Under the pieces are notes generated by a model. It saw only the letters and a list, made by a program, of their open reading frames with translations. It had not been told where the DNA came from and did not search any database. This document shows positions 10,457 to 19,276 of a stretch of 64,000 nt of DNA, in pieces (the first letter of the stretch is position 1; each line of letters starts with the position of its first letter). The translations under genes were made by a program, and so were the position numbers. Origin of the DNA: Symsagittifera roscoffensis (lineage: Eukaryota; Xenacoelomorpha; Acoela; Convolutidae); contig NC_087063.1 of assembly GCF_963678635.1 (NCBI RefSeq), positions 22,948,701-23,012,700 of the forward strand. The letters run 5' to 3'.

Positions 10457-11035
10457 GTGAAAGAAGCGATCAAAAGACAACAGGAGCTAAACGAGCTATG
10501 CAGGAGGAACACGGCGCAAGCGCAAATGAGGCAACGCAGAAAATATGACGAAAAAATATTACATGCAAAGCCATATGAGGTGGGCCAATACGTGTGGGTC
10601 TTTCAAAATGTCATACCGCCCAAGGGAACGAAAAAACTACTCAAGAAGTGGAGGGGACCATTCATGATAACGGAAGTTCATCAACAAGGACGGTTCTACC
10701 GCTTGAGTACTGGGCGAGCAGCACATTATGAAAATCTGAAGCCTCACGTTCCGTCCCCGGAGGACTGGTGCATACCGAAGGACATGGAGGGTCTCGAGTA
10801 CCTGGTGGTAGAGCCAGCGTGTGAAGTGAATGAAAAAGGCACCAGAGAGAAAAATGATGGTAATGAGAACTTGAGTTTGGACGACAATGAAAAGATAGAG
10901 GTGGAGTCTGAAGCAGGATCGTTTGTAGAAGAAGACTGGAACGACCCGGAGCAAGATGAAGTGCCGAAGTGGATGGAGCCAGATCGACCAATACCACCGG
11001 GGACAGGACTGGCAATCGTAAACGGACCAGCATGA
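10457..11035 (+). CDS. Integrase C-terminal domain and acidic linker
   Basis: 192 codons in the same frame as the integrase core, after TAG 10427. Residues about 40-100 match the SH3-like C-terminal domain of Gypsy integrases: a Val-Trp-Val strand, then Lys-Lys-Trp-Arg-Gly-Pro-Phe and a Tyr-Arg-Leu strand. After this comes an acidic, low-complexity linker. The frame ends at TGA 11033-11035. The linker text passes to the +2 frame (next ORF) around 10990-11033, so there is a frameshift here. The role expected from the family is target-DNA binding by integrase. Confidence 0.8.
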   Translation: MKEAIKRQQELNELCRRNTAQAQMRQRRKYDEKILHAKPYEVGQYVWVFQNVIPPKGTKKLLKKWRGPFMITEVHQQGRFYRLSTGRAAHYENLKPHVPSPEDWCIPKDMEGLEYLVVEPACEVNEKGTREKNDGNENLSLDDNEKIEVESEAGSFVEEDWNDPEQDEVPKWMEPDRPIPPGTGLAIVNGPA

Positions 11036-12060
11036 GGTACAACAGATACGGGGATGACATCTTGATCGATAAGATACAGCCAGACAAATTGGGCGAGGAA
11101 CTGCTGAGTGCAGGCGAACTGGAAGCCGAAGAGGAATGGCAGGTCATTGACGATGGTGGACACTATCCGCAGGAAGACTACTCGACACCAGAATTGGAGA
11201 CGGATCTCGAACAGAGTGAGATAGAGAGGAGGGAGAACACGAACTTGAGGATACTAGAGTGGATGCGCGATGTCAAAGACGAGAGCCACGAAGGACAAAG
11301 CATTCAACAAGTCGACGTGTCATCGGCAAATTATATGAAGACAGAGGACCCTCTTTTCGGATGGACGGCAACAGACAGGCCACTGGACATTCCTCCGGAC
11401 AATTCAGACCTGACAACATCGACGGGGACGTCGATAAATATTTTTGTCCGGGGAGTGGGGGTAGGACTTACCCACACCGAAAATTTAATGATAAAGAAGC
11501 TCAAGGAAGTGAGAGAAACAAGCGAATTGGAACTGGAAGAAGAAGAGCCAGAGCCTACCATAGGTCGGAATTTCAAAACGAAGTTTGAAATACCCAATGA
11601 GTACTCGGAAAACATCATGATAACGGATAGCGACTTCATCCTGTCAAACAGGACTAGCGCGATCTGCGTCACGGCGAACATGAGTTTCAAATCAAGATTG
11701 GAAGCTGACTTCAAAAGAGAGTACCAGAATGTGGAGTTTCTGTTCAGACAGAGACCAGGACTGGGAGGGATGGCAGCGCTTCCACCATCAGTAGCACAAG
11801 TCCCGGGCAAATATCTGTGCTTCCTAGTGACGAGGGTCAATGACAGGAACACAATTGATCCCGAACACGTGATGTTGGCAATAACAAGACTACGAGACTT
11901 CATGATTGAAAGAGGAATAACGGAGGTCTCAATGCCGGTGTATGACCCAAACAGGGGCAAACTGAGCTCAAGGGAATTGTACGCTATCCTACACGTAGTA
12001 TTCGCGGAAACTGAGATAATGGTGTATCTTCACAAGAAATACTACTTGAGCATCGCCTGA
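10969..12060 (+). CDS. Pol tail with TARG1/OARD1-like macrodomain
   Basis: 363 codons. The first ~20 overlap the previous frame and may be spurious. Residues ~20-205 are acidic linker. Residues ~210-363 (nt ~11598-12057) read as a macrodomain of the TARG1/OARD1 type in strand order: an Ile-Cys-Val-Thr-Ala-Asn strand, a helix ending Phe-Lys-Arg-Glu-Tyr, a Gly-Leu-Gly-Gly-Met-Ala loop, Tyr-Leu-Cys-Phe-Leu-Val-Thr-Arg, a long helix, Val-Ser-Met-Pro, and a final Ile-Met-Val-Tyr strand. Members bind or remove ADP-ribose. The TARG1 catalytic Lys after Leu-Ile-Thr is Arg here, and the Gly-Cys-Gly-Leu-Asp loop is replaced, so binding is likelier than hydrolysis. The domain is fused behind integrase and ends at TGA 12058-12060. 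Confidence 0.7.
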   Translation: MDGARSTNTTGDRTGNRKRTSMRYNRYGDDILIDKIQPDKLGEELLSAGELEAEEEWQVIDDGGHYPQEDYSTPELETDLEQSEIERRENTNLRILEWMRDVKDESHEGQSIQQVDVSSANYMKTEDPLFGWTATDRPLDIPPDNSDLTTSTGTSINIFVRGVGVGLTHTENLMIKKLKEVRETSELELEEEEPEPTIGRNFKTKFEIPNEYSENIMITDSDFILSNRTSAICVTANMSFKSRLEADFKREYQNVEFLFRQRPGLGGMAALPPSVAQVPGKYLCFLVTRVNDRNTIDPEHVMLAITRLRDFMIERGITEVSMPVYDPNRGKLSSRELYAILHVVFAETEIMVYLHKKYYLSIA

Positions 12061-12575
12061 GTTGGGCACACGGGGGTCTCGAGTTGGGCGTGAGGGAGGA
12101 GTCTTGAGTTAGGTACTGGGGTGCGGCACAGGTAAAGGGATCTTAAGACGTGATTGGCATGACAATTGAATTTTAAAAAGAATTAACGGTGCTAAAACAT
12201 AAAATGAATCTGCATGCTTTTAGGGAAATTCCAATTGAATTGTTTTAAGTAGAATGAAAATGATAAGATTTTAACCATACTGGTAAAAGGGGGGTCTCTA
12301 GGTTAGGAACATGACATGTTAAGTCTTAATATGGTTTCTATTTTCAGATCAAGTTTGATAAACAAAGTTGAAAATCCAACTATACTCAAGCGAGAGACAG
12401 AAAGGGAAATCTTGATTGAACTTGCGATAATCGACACCTGCAGCAAGTATTTGCAAGGAGACATTTCTAGAGAATTCTTAAGTTGGTCAATTCTTGAGTC
12501 GGTATGGTACTTCTTGAGTCGGTAAGGTAATTCTTGAGCTGGTTAATACTCGAACACATCCCGAAGTCACAGAAA
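12061..12575 (+). other. Gap between gag-pol and the accessory block
   Basis: No convincing coding frame. Around 12489-12540 there is a short tandem repeat (TTCTTGAGTCGGTA-like, about three copies). The accessory ATG follows at 12576. This would be a plausible place for a splice acceptor or internal promoter of the accessory genes, but nothing in it proves either. Confidence 0.4.
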
Positions 12576-15500
12576 ATGGCAGACAGGTTCTGGAAATCCA
12601 TGCCCGCGGCCCTGAAGAAGCCCACTCTCGATGAGCTGTACAGACGCCTGAGGGACCTGGATTATACCCAGATAGACGAGAGAATGGCGGTAATGCTTAA
12701 TGCCATCCTCCAGTTGGAAGAACAGGGTGAGTGCAGGGAGTCTGCGACGGAGGCTGTCCCGATGGTCGGCTACACCACCGAGGGAATAGCAAATCAGGAA
12801 CAGACCCGATGGTTGTCTTGGAATGTGGATGGAGGAGTAAGGGGCTTTGACTTGGCAAGGAATCCTGGCCTGAGTAACAATACCGAATATGGCGCAGGAG
12901 AATTCCCACTACCAACTAGGCCATCAGCAAGATCGACGGGCCAGAGCTCGAGTAAGGTGCTATCGATGACGCGAGCACAACAGACGACCGAGGCATATCC
13001 GGATCTTGGTGTTCTAAAGAAAGAGCTCGAGAAGACGCAGAAGGAAAGGAATAAGGCGAACCTCGATCGGGATCAGGCAAAGCTGGATCGGGAAAAGGCT
13101 CAGCTGGAAAGGGACCAGGCGGTCATCGAACGAGATCAGACTGTGAGGTTGCTTGAGATGCTGCGGTCTGAAGATCAGCAGGAACTAAGGGTGCGGGAGA
13201 ATGCCGCGAATTGTGAGCAACTGAAGTCGGAGATGGAGAGGATAGAACAACGACATTGTGAACTTGATGCACAGAAGGGAGCCAGGCCAAAGGAGCGAGT
13301 GGTTACCAGCTCGAGGCCAGAGTCACGCATGGAAGTGGATGAAGCCCCCAGGGCAAGAGGACGGTTCAGCCTTGACCGCGAGGCTCGAGAACACATGAGT
13401 GAAGGGTTGGAAGTCTGGATACCGAATGAGGCAACGTCCTCCTTGCGTAGCTTGGAAACGCAACCCATACGCCCGCTGATGGATGTGGTACTGCCGGGAT
13501 ATACCCCAACCTCGACCTCGAGCGGCAGTCAGGTGAGCGGCAGCTCATCGCGTCTGAAGGAGCTGAGCGAGAGATTGCGGCAGAGAAGTCGTGAAAGTTC
13601 GGCAAGGGCGGAGCTTCCTCCAACGTGGAGGGAACAGCCGGTCAGGAGCGTCATGATCTCGAGTTATAAGAAGAACACCGAAAAGAGGTACCACAGGCGC
13701 AATCGGCTGGATTGGAATGCGGAACAGAAGGCCAGGAGGGATTGCTTTCATGATGCAGCCTGGGTGGAATATCTTGCGCCACCCCGTGTGCCAGAAGGCG
13801 CGGTCCACCTGATTATAGGGGACAGCCTAGTGCGGGTGTTGACCCGGATCCAATCGCACTGGCAGACAGGAATCTTGAGTTTCAATGGAGCTGCCACGCC
13901 ACAGATATTGGCAACGCTTGAGATGCTAGGAATGACAAAAGTATACACGGTGACCCTGATGATCGGAACGAATGATGTATCAAGGGGAGAAGCGAGGAAA
14001 GTAACGAGGCTGCACGACAAGATGAGCTGTCTTCTTGAGGAACTGAGGATCCAGATGGATCCCATCCTGTTGACAGTATGTACTGTCCCTTATAACATGA
14101 AGTTCGATCAGCACGCCTTGGAAATGAACGAGAAGGTGCGGAACCTAAACGGGGTGATCCGAGAAGTCCACAGGAAGAGTGTGCTCCCCATCAGATTGTT
14201 GGACGTGGCGGAGCGCATGGAGCAAGCGGGATTCCCTGAAGACACCTCCAGTGATGGAATCCACTTCGACAGACCGAGGGGAGCAGAGTGGCTGAATGAC
14301 GTCTTTCAAGGACACATAAATGCGCTAGAGGCGGATCTGCTAGAGACGGCCCAATTCACATTGGGGCCACCTCCGAACCCACCATTCCTTGCCTCGAGGG
14401 CCTTGTCTAGTCGTTTGGGACCGAGGGTTGACACTAGAGACAGCTCAAGGAGCAACCAGGCCAGATTGTCGAGTGCCACGCCAATGGAGTCTGAGGAGGT
14501 GACGTCATCAACGCCTCCAGGTTCGGCAATATCCTCAGTGGTAGTGGCAGAGAGCAAGCGGGTGGAGAGGCCTATGGAGACCGCTCGCTTGAGATATCTA
14601 GAGAAGGTGAAAGGGCTGGACCTAGAAGGTCTGGAATGTAGGCGAGAATTGGCGGAGACTCTGGGTATTGAACGAGTGTCGCACAAAGACTTGAGCAGAC
14701 ACCATTGCGTGGACTGGTTGAAGGCTCATGAGACGCACTATTCGAGAGCAAAACTGATGGAGACCGCGGACCTGACCGGAATTCCCACGGAAGCGATCAT
14801 GGGACCCATTAACTATAGACCTCTCAAACTGCTGGGGAGTCCTGGACTCATAGCAGAACCCCCCAAACACCGAACGAGCATCGCCAGGATCAGATTGGCG
14901 ACCCCGGCACAATTGAGGGTGGTGGACAAGCTGCTGAATCCGGGGGAAATGGAATTGCCAGATGCCGCGTACGAAGGCTCGAAATTGGCGGAAGATCCCA
15001 GGTACGGGAAGCCCTGTGGGAGCACCCAGCTGGCCAAGACTTTGGCAGTTTACGATAGAGCAGATCCAGCTGCTGCAAGGGTAGTCATTGTGGCGGGATC
15101 AGACTTCGAAGGAACGTCTCCTAAGCTGTTTTGGCCGGAGACTCTGATATACTCTTTGCCAGGAGCCGAACTAAACCAGATGTTGACTCTAGTGGTGGCA
15201 ATAAAGTCGGAGATGCCCTGTGAGCCTGAGCTGCTATTGTTTGCAGGAATGAATGATCATCTGCACGCGGCGGGACTTCTTGAGCAGCTGAAGGGCAATG
15301 AACCAACACCGAGGAAGATATGGGAAGCCATTCAGACGTTGTTTGCGGCGATGAATGAGGTGCAAGAGAATGTTGTCTCGAGATTCGTCTCCAAGACGAA
15401 GGTGGTGTTCACTACATCCCCTGGATACGCGAACATGCCACCCGCCCTACAATTCGTGTACGCGGTCTTGATCCTGATAGCAGAGGGAAAGGAATGGCGA

Positions 15501-16133
15501 ATTCTAATGGCAGCCCCCAATCGGGAATTGGAGCCATCGAACCTGAGGCTCCGCAAGTCAGAGTTGGCAGCGGCATGGGCGGACATATCTCATGCACTGA
15601 GGGGCTTTTATGGATTAGCCGACATCCTGATCGTATTGGACGAGGTGCTCTTGCTAGAGATATCGAACTTTACCAGGCAACTTAAGTTCAGCCCAGTCAT
15701 CGGGGACGATCACCCGGCGATAAACCAATTGACGGCCAGCTTGTGGTTTCGGAGCATGGAAGTGACGATCACAGGTTCCACCGGCAAGTCTAGAGGCCCG
15801 AGCAACCAGAGAAAAAATGTGGCCGGAACCGAGAAACAATTAGAGTCGATGGCATATCGTCTGACGCAAGAGAATGGCTGGTGGCCATTTTTGACACCAA
15901 GGCTGGAGAACGCCACGAATAAGACGAGGGAGGAAGCACCACCCCTCGTGAAACAAGTCTGGAGTTTTCTGGAGAAACAACTGGAGCTGGCCGAAGGAAG
16001 AGAGATGACGGTGGCTAGATTTGTCTCGGCAGCCAATGAAGTGACGATTGGAGGGTTCTGGAGAGAGCACGCAGAGGGTGAGCTGAGGACTAGAAGGGAT
16101 CATGAGATTCTTAAGTTCTTGAGTCCTTGCTAG
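12576..16133 (+). CDS. Accessory protein with coiled coil and tandem SGNH-hydrolase-like domains
   Basis: The frame is open from 12534, but I start at ATG 12576 because its context (AAAATGG) is good and the earlier codon is TTG; this gives 1185 residues. Residues ~145-245 are a strong coiled coil. Residues ~410-575 are an SGNH/GDSL hydrolase with all family blocks: Gly-Asp-Ser417, Gly438, Gly-Thr-Asn466-Asp, and Asp560-Gly-Ile-His563. Such enzymes are serine esterases or deacetylases. Residues ~835-1050 look like a second, weaker SGNH fold (Gly841-Ser-Asp, Gly-Met-Asn893-Asp, Asp-Asp-His1046). No signal peptide is seen. TAG 16131-16133 ends it, and the same frame continues into the next ORF. 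SGNH esterases are known in ORF1 of some CR1-like LINEs; here one sits in an LTR element. Confidence 0.8.
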   Translation: MADRFWKSMPAALKKPTLDELYRRLRDLDYTQIDERMAVMLNAILQLEEQGECRESATEAVPMVGYTTEGIANQEQTRWLSWNVDGGVRGFDLARNPGLSNNTEYGAGEFPLPTRPSARSTGQSSSKVLSMTRAQQTTEAYPDLGVLKKELEKTQKERNKANLDRDQAKLDREKAQLERDQAVIERDQTVRLLEMLRSEDQQELRVRENAANCEQLKSEMERIEQRHCELDAQKGARPKERVVTSSRPESRMEVDEAPRARGRFSLDREAREHMSEGLEVWIPNEATSSLRSLETQPIRPLMDVVLPGYTPTSTSSGSQVSGSSSRLKELSERLRQRSRESSARAELPPTWREQPVRSVMISSYKKNTEKRYHRRNRLDWNAEQKARRDCFHDAAWVEYLAPPRVPEGAVHLIIGDSLVRVLTRIQSHWQTGILSFNGAATPQILATLEMLGMTKVYTVTLMIGTNDVSRGEARKVTRLHDKMSCLLEELRIQMDPILLTVCTVPYNMKFDQHALEMNEKVRNLNGVIREVHRKSVLPIRLLDVAERMEQAGFPEDTSSDGIHFDRPRGAEWLNDVFQGHINALEADLLETAQFTLGPPPNPPFLASRALSSRLGPRVDTRDSSRSNQARLSSATPMESEEVTSSTPPGSAISSVVVAESKRVERPMETARLRYLEKVKGLDLEGLECRRELAETLGIERVSHKDLSRHHCVDWLKAHETHYSRAKLMETADLTGIPTEAIMGPINYRPLKLLGSPGLIAEPPKHRTSIARIRLATPAQLRVVDKLLNPGEMELPDAAYEGSKLAEDPRYGKPCGSTQLAKTLAVYDRADPAAARVVIVAGSDFEGTSPKLFWPETLIYSLPGAELNQMLTLVVAIKSEMPCEPELLLFAGMNDHLHAAGLLEQLKGNEPTPRKIWEAIQTLFAAMNEVQENVVSRFVSKTKVVFTTSPGYANMPPALQFVYAVLILIAEGKEWRILMAAPNRELEPSNLRLRKSELAAAWADISHALRGFYGLADILIVLDEVLLLEISNFTRQLKFSPVIGDDHPAINQLTASLWFRSMEVTITGSTGKSRGPSNQRKNVAGTEKQLESMAYRLTQENGWWPFLTPRLENATNKTREEAPPLVKQVWSFLEKQLELAEGREMTVARFVSAANEVTIGGFWREHAEGELRTRRDHEILKFLSPC

Positions 16134-16145
16134 GGGAAAGAATTC

Positions 16146-18785
16146 ATGGCGGAAATGTTCGGCACCAAAGCGACTATCTTTGGGACCTTCGTGCAGGAGA
16201 TACTGGGCATGCCCATCAGCCTGCTCTTGGCTCTATATCTGGTCTACCCCAGATACTTGTTCAACATGGGCCCAGCGTACATGTTTAGTCGAGGAGTGGA
16301 GACACTTCGGGTTGATGGGTATCTGGCACTAGTGCTCTTAACCCATGGGGAACTGGTGTCATTTCATCGATTGATGAAATATGGGGAGCCCCTGTCAATG
16401 GGGAAGGTACACTCGAGTATCGACACCTATTCCTACAAGTGTGCCGCGGGGTTGAAGACGCTGTTAGTGCAATACCTCATGATGCAGAATCGGCACATGA
16501 CGGGTGAAGAGAAGAACCCAAAATCGAGAGAAGAGTGGAAGAAGATGAATGGAGGTATGCCTCTGTTGACGGACCTGTGCCTGGCAATGAGGTCGGACCC
16601 GATGGGGATAATCCGGGGTCTAGAAGAGGTGGTAACCTGCATTTACGGTCCAGCAGTGACGTACGCATTTCCTGATCCCCTGGTGACAACGTATCGTTAC
16701 TCTGTAACGCACTTGAGTCTTATCAGCGTACTGGATAGGACGGCGCTCAATTGGTGTCGGCAGGAGGTGCTCAGGGCACAAATGAGCAATACGGCACTCT
16801 TTGGAAAAGTGAAAGATGCCGAGTTGATAGTGTACAACTTCAGACGACAGCTGCAATGTAGAATGGGAGGCAAACGTGAGGGCCCCATCGAGACATATCC
16901 CAAGTTCTGGAACTTGAACCCACTGGCAGCAGACGGACGGGAAATGTTGAGGATTCCTGCTTGGAAGGACAGCTTTGCACTGGTTAAGAGGAAGCTGGAG
17001 GCCACAATGGAGAAAGAAATCCTGCCAGCCACCATGCCTGAGTTTCCGATAGTCAGGAGGATGACCTTAGCGATGAACAGTCCCTTAGTAGTTCCATCCA
17101 TAATTGCGAGGATGACAACGGAGGAAATGCAGAAGGACTTCACTGATGGCTGGGACCCCCTGTTCGTCGGCTATATAGCGGCGGTTTATTTCCACACTAG
17201 CGAGGCGAAGATAAATTCGTGGACGACGCAAGCAAAAAAGATGAAAGGCTCGCAGCCCCCCGGATATGAGGTGCGAAAGGTCTTGAGAGCTCTTGATCAG
17301 GAGGGACTTGAGAACATGCTACCAATATGGGATGATGGCAGGATGATCATGATGGAGGGGCATGTTGCATTGGTGGACGATATGAAATTCGCGACACGAA
17401 AGTATAGGGCACCCTATGGCTTAGAACAGGTGGAGATGAGACAGGAGGGAAAAGAACTGGATGCAGCAGGTCAACTGTATTTAGCGCTGACGGAGTACAA
17501 GAGATTGGACCCGGCGACACCATCACCACTGTCAGTAGATACACCTGGAGACAAGAGGAGTGGACCCGTGGAAGACCGGTTCAAAAGAATTCTCGAGAGA
17601 AGAAGAGCTGAGTCAGAAGAAGAGAGTATGGATGAAACTCTCAGCGAAGCCGGCGAGGACATGGAAGTGGGGAATACGCCTGAACCAAGACCATCAGGTG
17701 AGGAGCTCACCACTCAAGAGCTGTTGAAAGACTTCAGTGAGGAGAATTGGGCAGATACTGCCACTCCACCTCTGACCCCGTCTCCCCGGAAGAATCTGGA
17801 ATTGCCATTGGCGAGCGAGACCTCCAATATGGGGATGATACTCTTGAGTTCGGAGGAAAGGGAGAAGAATACATTCGAAGGAAATAAGGACATGTTCCTG
17901 GGGACTCTGGAGGACGACGCTTGGCAAAAGTTCTTGAAGGAATTCAATCAAGAAGTGGGCAGCGAGACGACGCTGGACAAATTCAAGGATGAACTGTGGG
18001 ACACAGTCGTGAAGTTTGGAGAACCGCTTCTGATGGGGACGGGCCTGGATGAGAAGGCTAGAAAAGAGCTGCTGAACAAGCTGATAGAGCTGAGGAATTC
18101 ACGATCAAAGACTAGAGAAGAAAAATGTGAAGACAGCTCTACTCTGAAACAAAAAACTGTAGATAAAATAGTTGATGATATAAAAGGGGATAAGGTTGGG
18201 ACTAGTAATATGATTAAAAGTACTAATATCCTTAAGGCTCGAGCAGGGGGGAGGCAAGAGTTGGAAGGGTTGGAAGTAGACAGAGAGGTCGAATCAGTGA
18301 TGATAACCACAACACCCTCAAGCAGAGATGTGAAGACTCGCAAGAGGAAGAGAGAAGTAGAGGGATTGAGTAGTCCTTCAGTGGATGTTTCCTCGGTAGG
18401 AAACTTGAGAGAGACGGCGCCCATGGTTTTGGCGCGATGCAAGACAGCGGCATACAAGAGCAACACGGAGCTCAGAAGACCACTCGAAGTAGAGAGGGAA
18501 ATAGAGGCTTCCATCAGTTCGACATCGGAGGAAGACTTCAAGCCCCAGAAGATAAACGTGAAAAGAGGTTCAACGGACGGACAGACAGGGGAAGTGGATG
18601 TCGGCAAGGAATGGGTCTCGAAGGGACACCAGGCCACGGGGAAGCAAGTGACGAGTGATCCACTGGAGAGGAGAAAGACGAGGAACACCTCCCGACCATG
18701 GTGGGTGGCCCTCGAGACCTTGAAGGAAATGGAAGACTGCTTGAAGAAGTTGGACAGTGGAGTAGCTCGCAAACGACGCAATTAG
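16146..18785 (+). CDS. Large accessory protein of unknown function
   Basis: 879 codons from ATG 16146, in the same frame as the SGNH ORF and only 12 bases after its TAG. I do not recognise the family. The first ~430 residues look globular, with a hydrophobic segment at ~12-40 that might touch a membrane. The rest is low-complexity, acidic and Ser/Thr/Lys-rich, ending in basic Arg-Lys-Arg-Arg. A stretch at about residues 192-260 (Leu-Asn-Trp-Cys, then Tyr-Pro-Lys-Phe-Trp) has a recognisable relative on the minus strand at 30181-30378, so it is a conserved part of an element family. TAG 18783-18785 ends it, and the frame continues. Confidence 0.7.
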   Translation: MAEMFGTKATIFGTFVQEILGMPISLLLALYLVYPRYLFNMGPAYMFSRGVETLRVDGYLALVLLTHGELVSFHRLMKYGEPLSMGKVHSSIDTYSYKCAAGLKTLLVQYLMMQNRHMTGEEKNPKSREEWKKMNGGMPLLTDLCLAMRSDPMGIIRGLEEVVTCIYGPAVTYAFPDPLVTTYRYSVTHLSLISVLDRTALNWCRQEVLRAQMSNTALFGKVKDAELIVYNFRRQLQCRMGGKREGPIETYPKFWNLNPLAADGREMLRIPAWKDSFALVKRKLEATMEKEILPATMPEFPIVRRMTLAMNSPLVVPSIIARMTTEEMQKDFTDGWDPLFVGYIAAVYFHTSEAKINSWTTQAKKMKGSQPPGYEVRKVLRALDQEGLENMLPIWDDGRMIMMEGHVALVDDMKFATRKYRAPYGLEQVEMRQEGKELDAAGQLYLALTEYKRLDPATPSPLSVDTPGDKRSGPVEDRFKRILERRRAESEEESMDETLSEAGEDMEVGNTPEPRPSGEELTTQELLKDFSEENWADTATPPLTPSPRKNLELPLASETSNMGMILLSSEEREKNTFEGNKDMFLGTLEDDAWQKFLKEFNQEVGSETTLDKFKDELWDTVVKFGEPLLMGTGLDEKARKELLNKLIELRNSRSKTREEKCEDSSTLKQKTVDKIVDDIKGDKVGTSNMIKSTNILKARAGGRQELEGLEVDREVESVMITTTPSSRDVKTRKRKREVEGLSSPSVDVSSVGNLRETAPMVLARCKTAAYKSNTELRRPLEVEREIEASISSTSEEDFKPQKINVKRGSTDGQTGEVDVGKEWVSKGHQATGKQVTSDPLERRKTRNTSRPWWVALETLKEMEDCLKKLDSGVARKRRN

Positions 18786-19232
18786 GCCACCCAGCAAAAG
18801 GCCGAGGTTAACAAGATAGAATTGGCGAACCAGCTGAAGAGGTCCTGGCAGAACTTATTGAAGGATCATTTTGAAGAGGCAATGAGGACCCCCTCATCAG
18901 CACCGCCATTGATGGCGAATCCCTTCGTTAGAACCGCAGGACAATTGATGTTCACCTGGAGTCTGGTGGGAATAGAGTTGGAGACACTGACCTCGTATGA
19001 CAGGGTGAAATTGGGAAGCAAGAAGCTAGAAGTGTATCAAGCACTGATGCAGCACATGGCCAGGGATAATTCAGGCTTGAGCCTGGCTAGGAGGAAGGAT
19101 GCCACATGTTTCTTGAGATGGATAATGTCAATGATGTCTGATAGCACCATCTTGGCGTGCTACCAAAGAGCAAGCGGAAGTAGAACCGTGGAGAAGAGAA
19201 TCTCAACGATCATCTTAAACGTACTGGAATAG
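18786..19232 (+). CDS. Continuation of the accessory frame after TAG 18783
   Basis: An open stretch of 148 codons in the same frame as 12576-18785, with no ATG near its start, so it is best read as a continuation cut off by the TAG at 18783. It looks helical and globular and is not recognised. Its last ~15 codons look unnatural. The frame of the next ORF is already open over about 19190-19276 and reads more plausibly, so a frameshift probably lies just before 19190. Confidence 0.5.
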   Translation, partial: ATQQKAEVNKIELANQLKRSWQNLLKDHFEEAMRTPSSAPPLMANPFVRTAGQLMFTWSLVGIELETLTSYDRVKLGSKKLEVYQALMQHMARDNSGLSLARRKDATCFLRWIMSMMSDSTILACYQRASGSRTVEKRISTIILNVLE

Positions 19233-19276
19233 AAAAGGAAGATGGTTCCAGACTATCCCTAGAGAACCACAGAAAG

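Noticed and set aside
11331-11960. Minus-strand ORF of 209 codons opposite the macrodomain
   Set aside because: Antisense shadow; the plus-strand text has a clear domain pattern.
17948-18781. Minus-strand ORF of 277 codons
   Set aside because: It is the shadow of the Ser/Glu/Lys-rich tail of the accessory protein on the plus strand; its Ser/Leu/Phe-rich composition is the expected antisense pattern.
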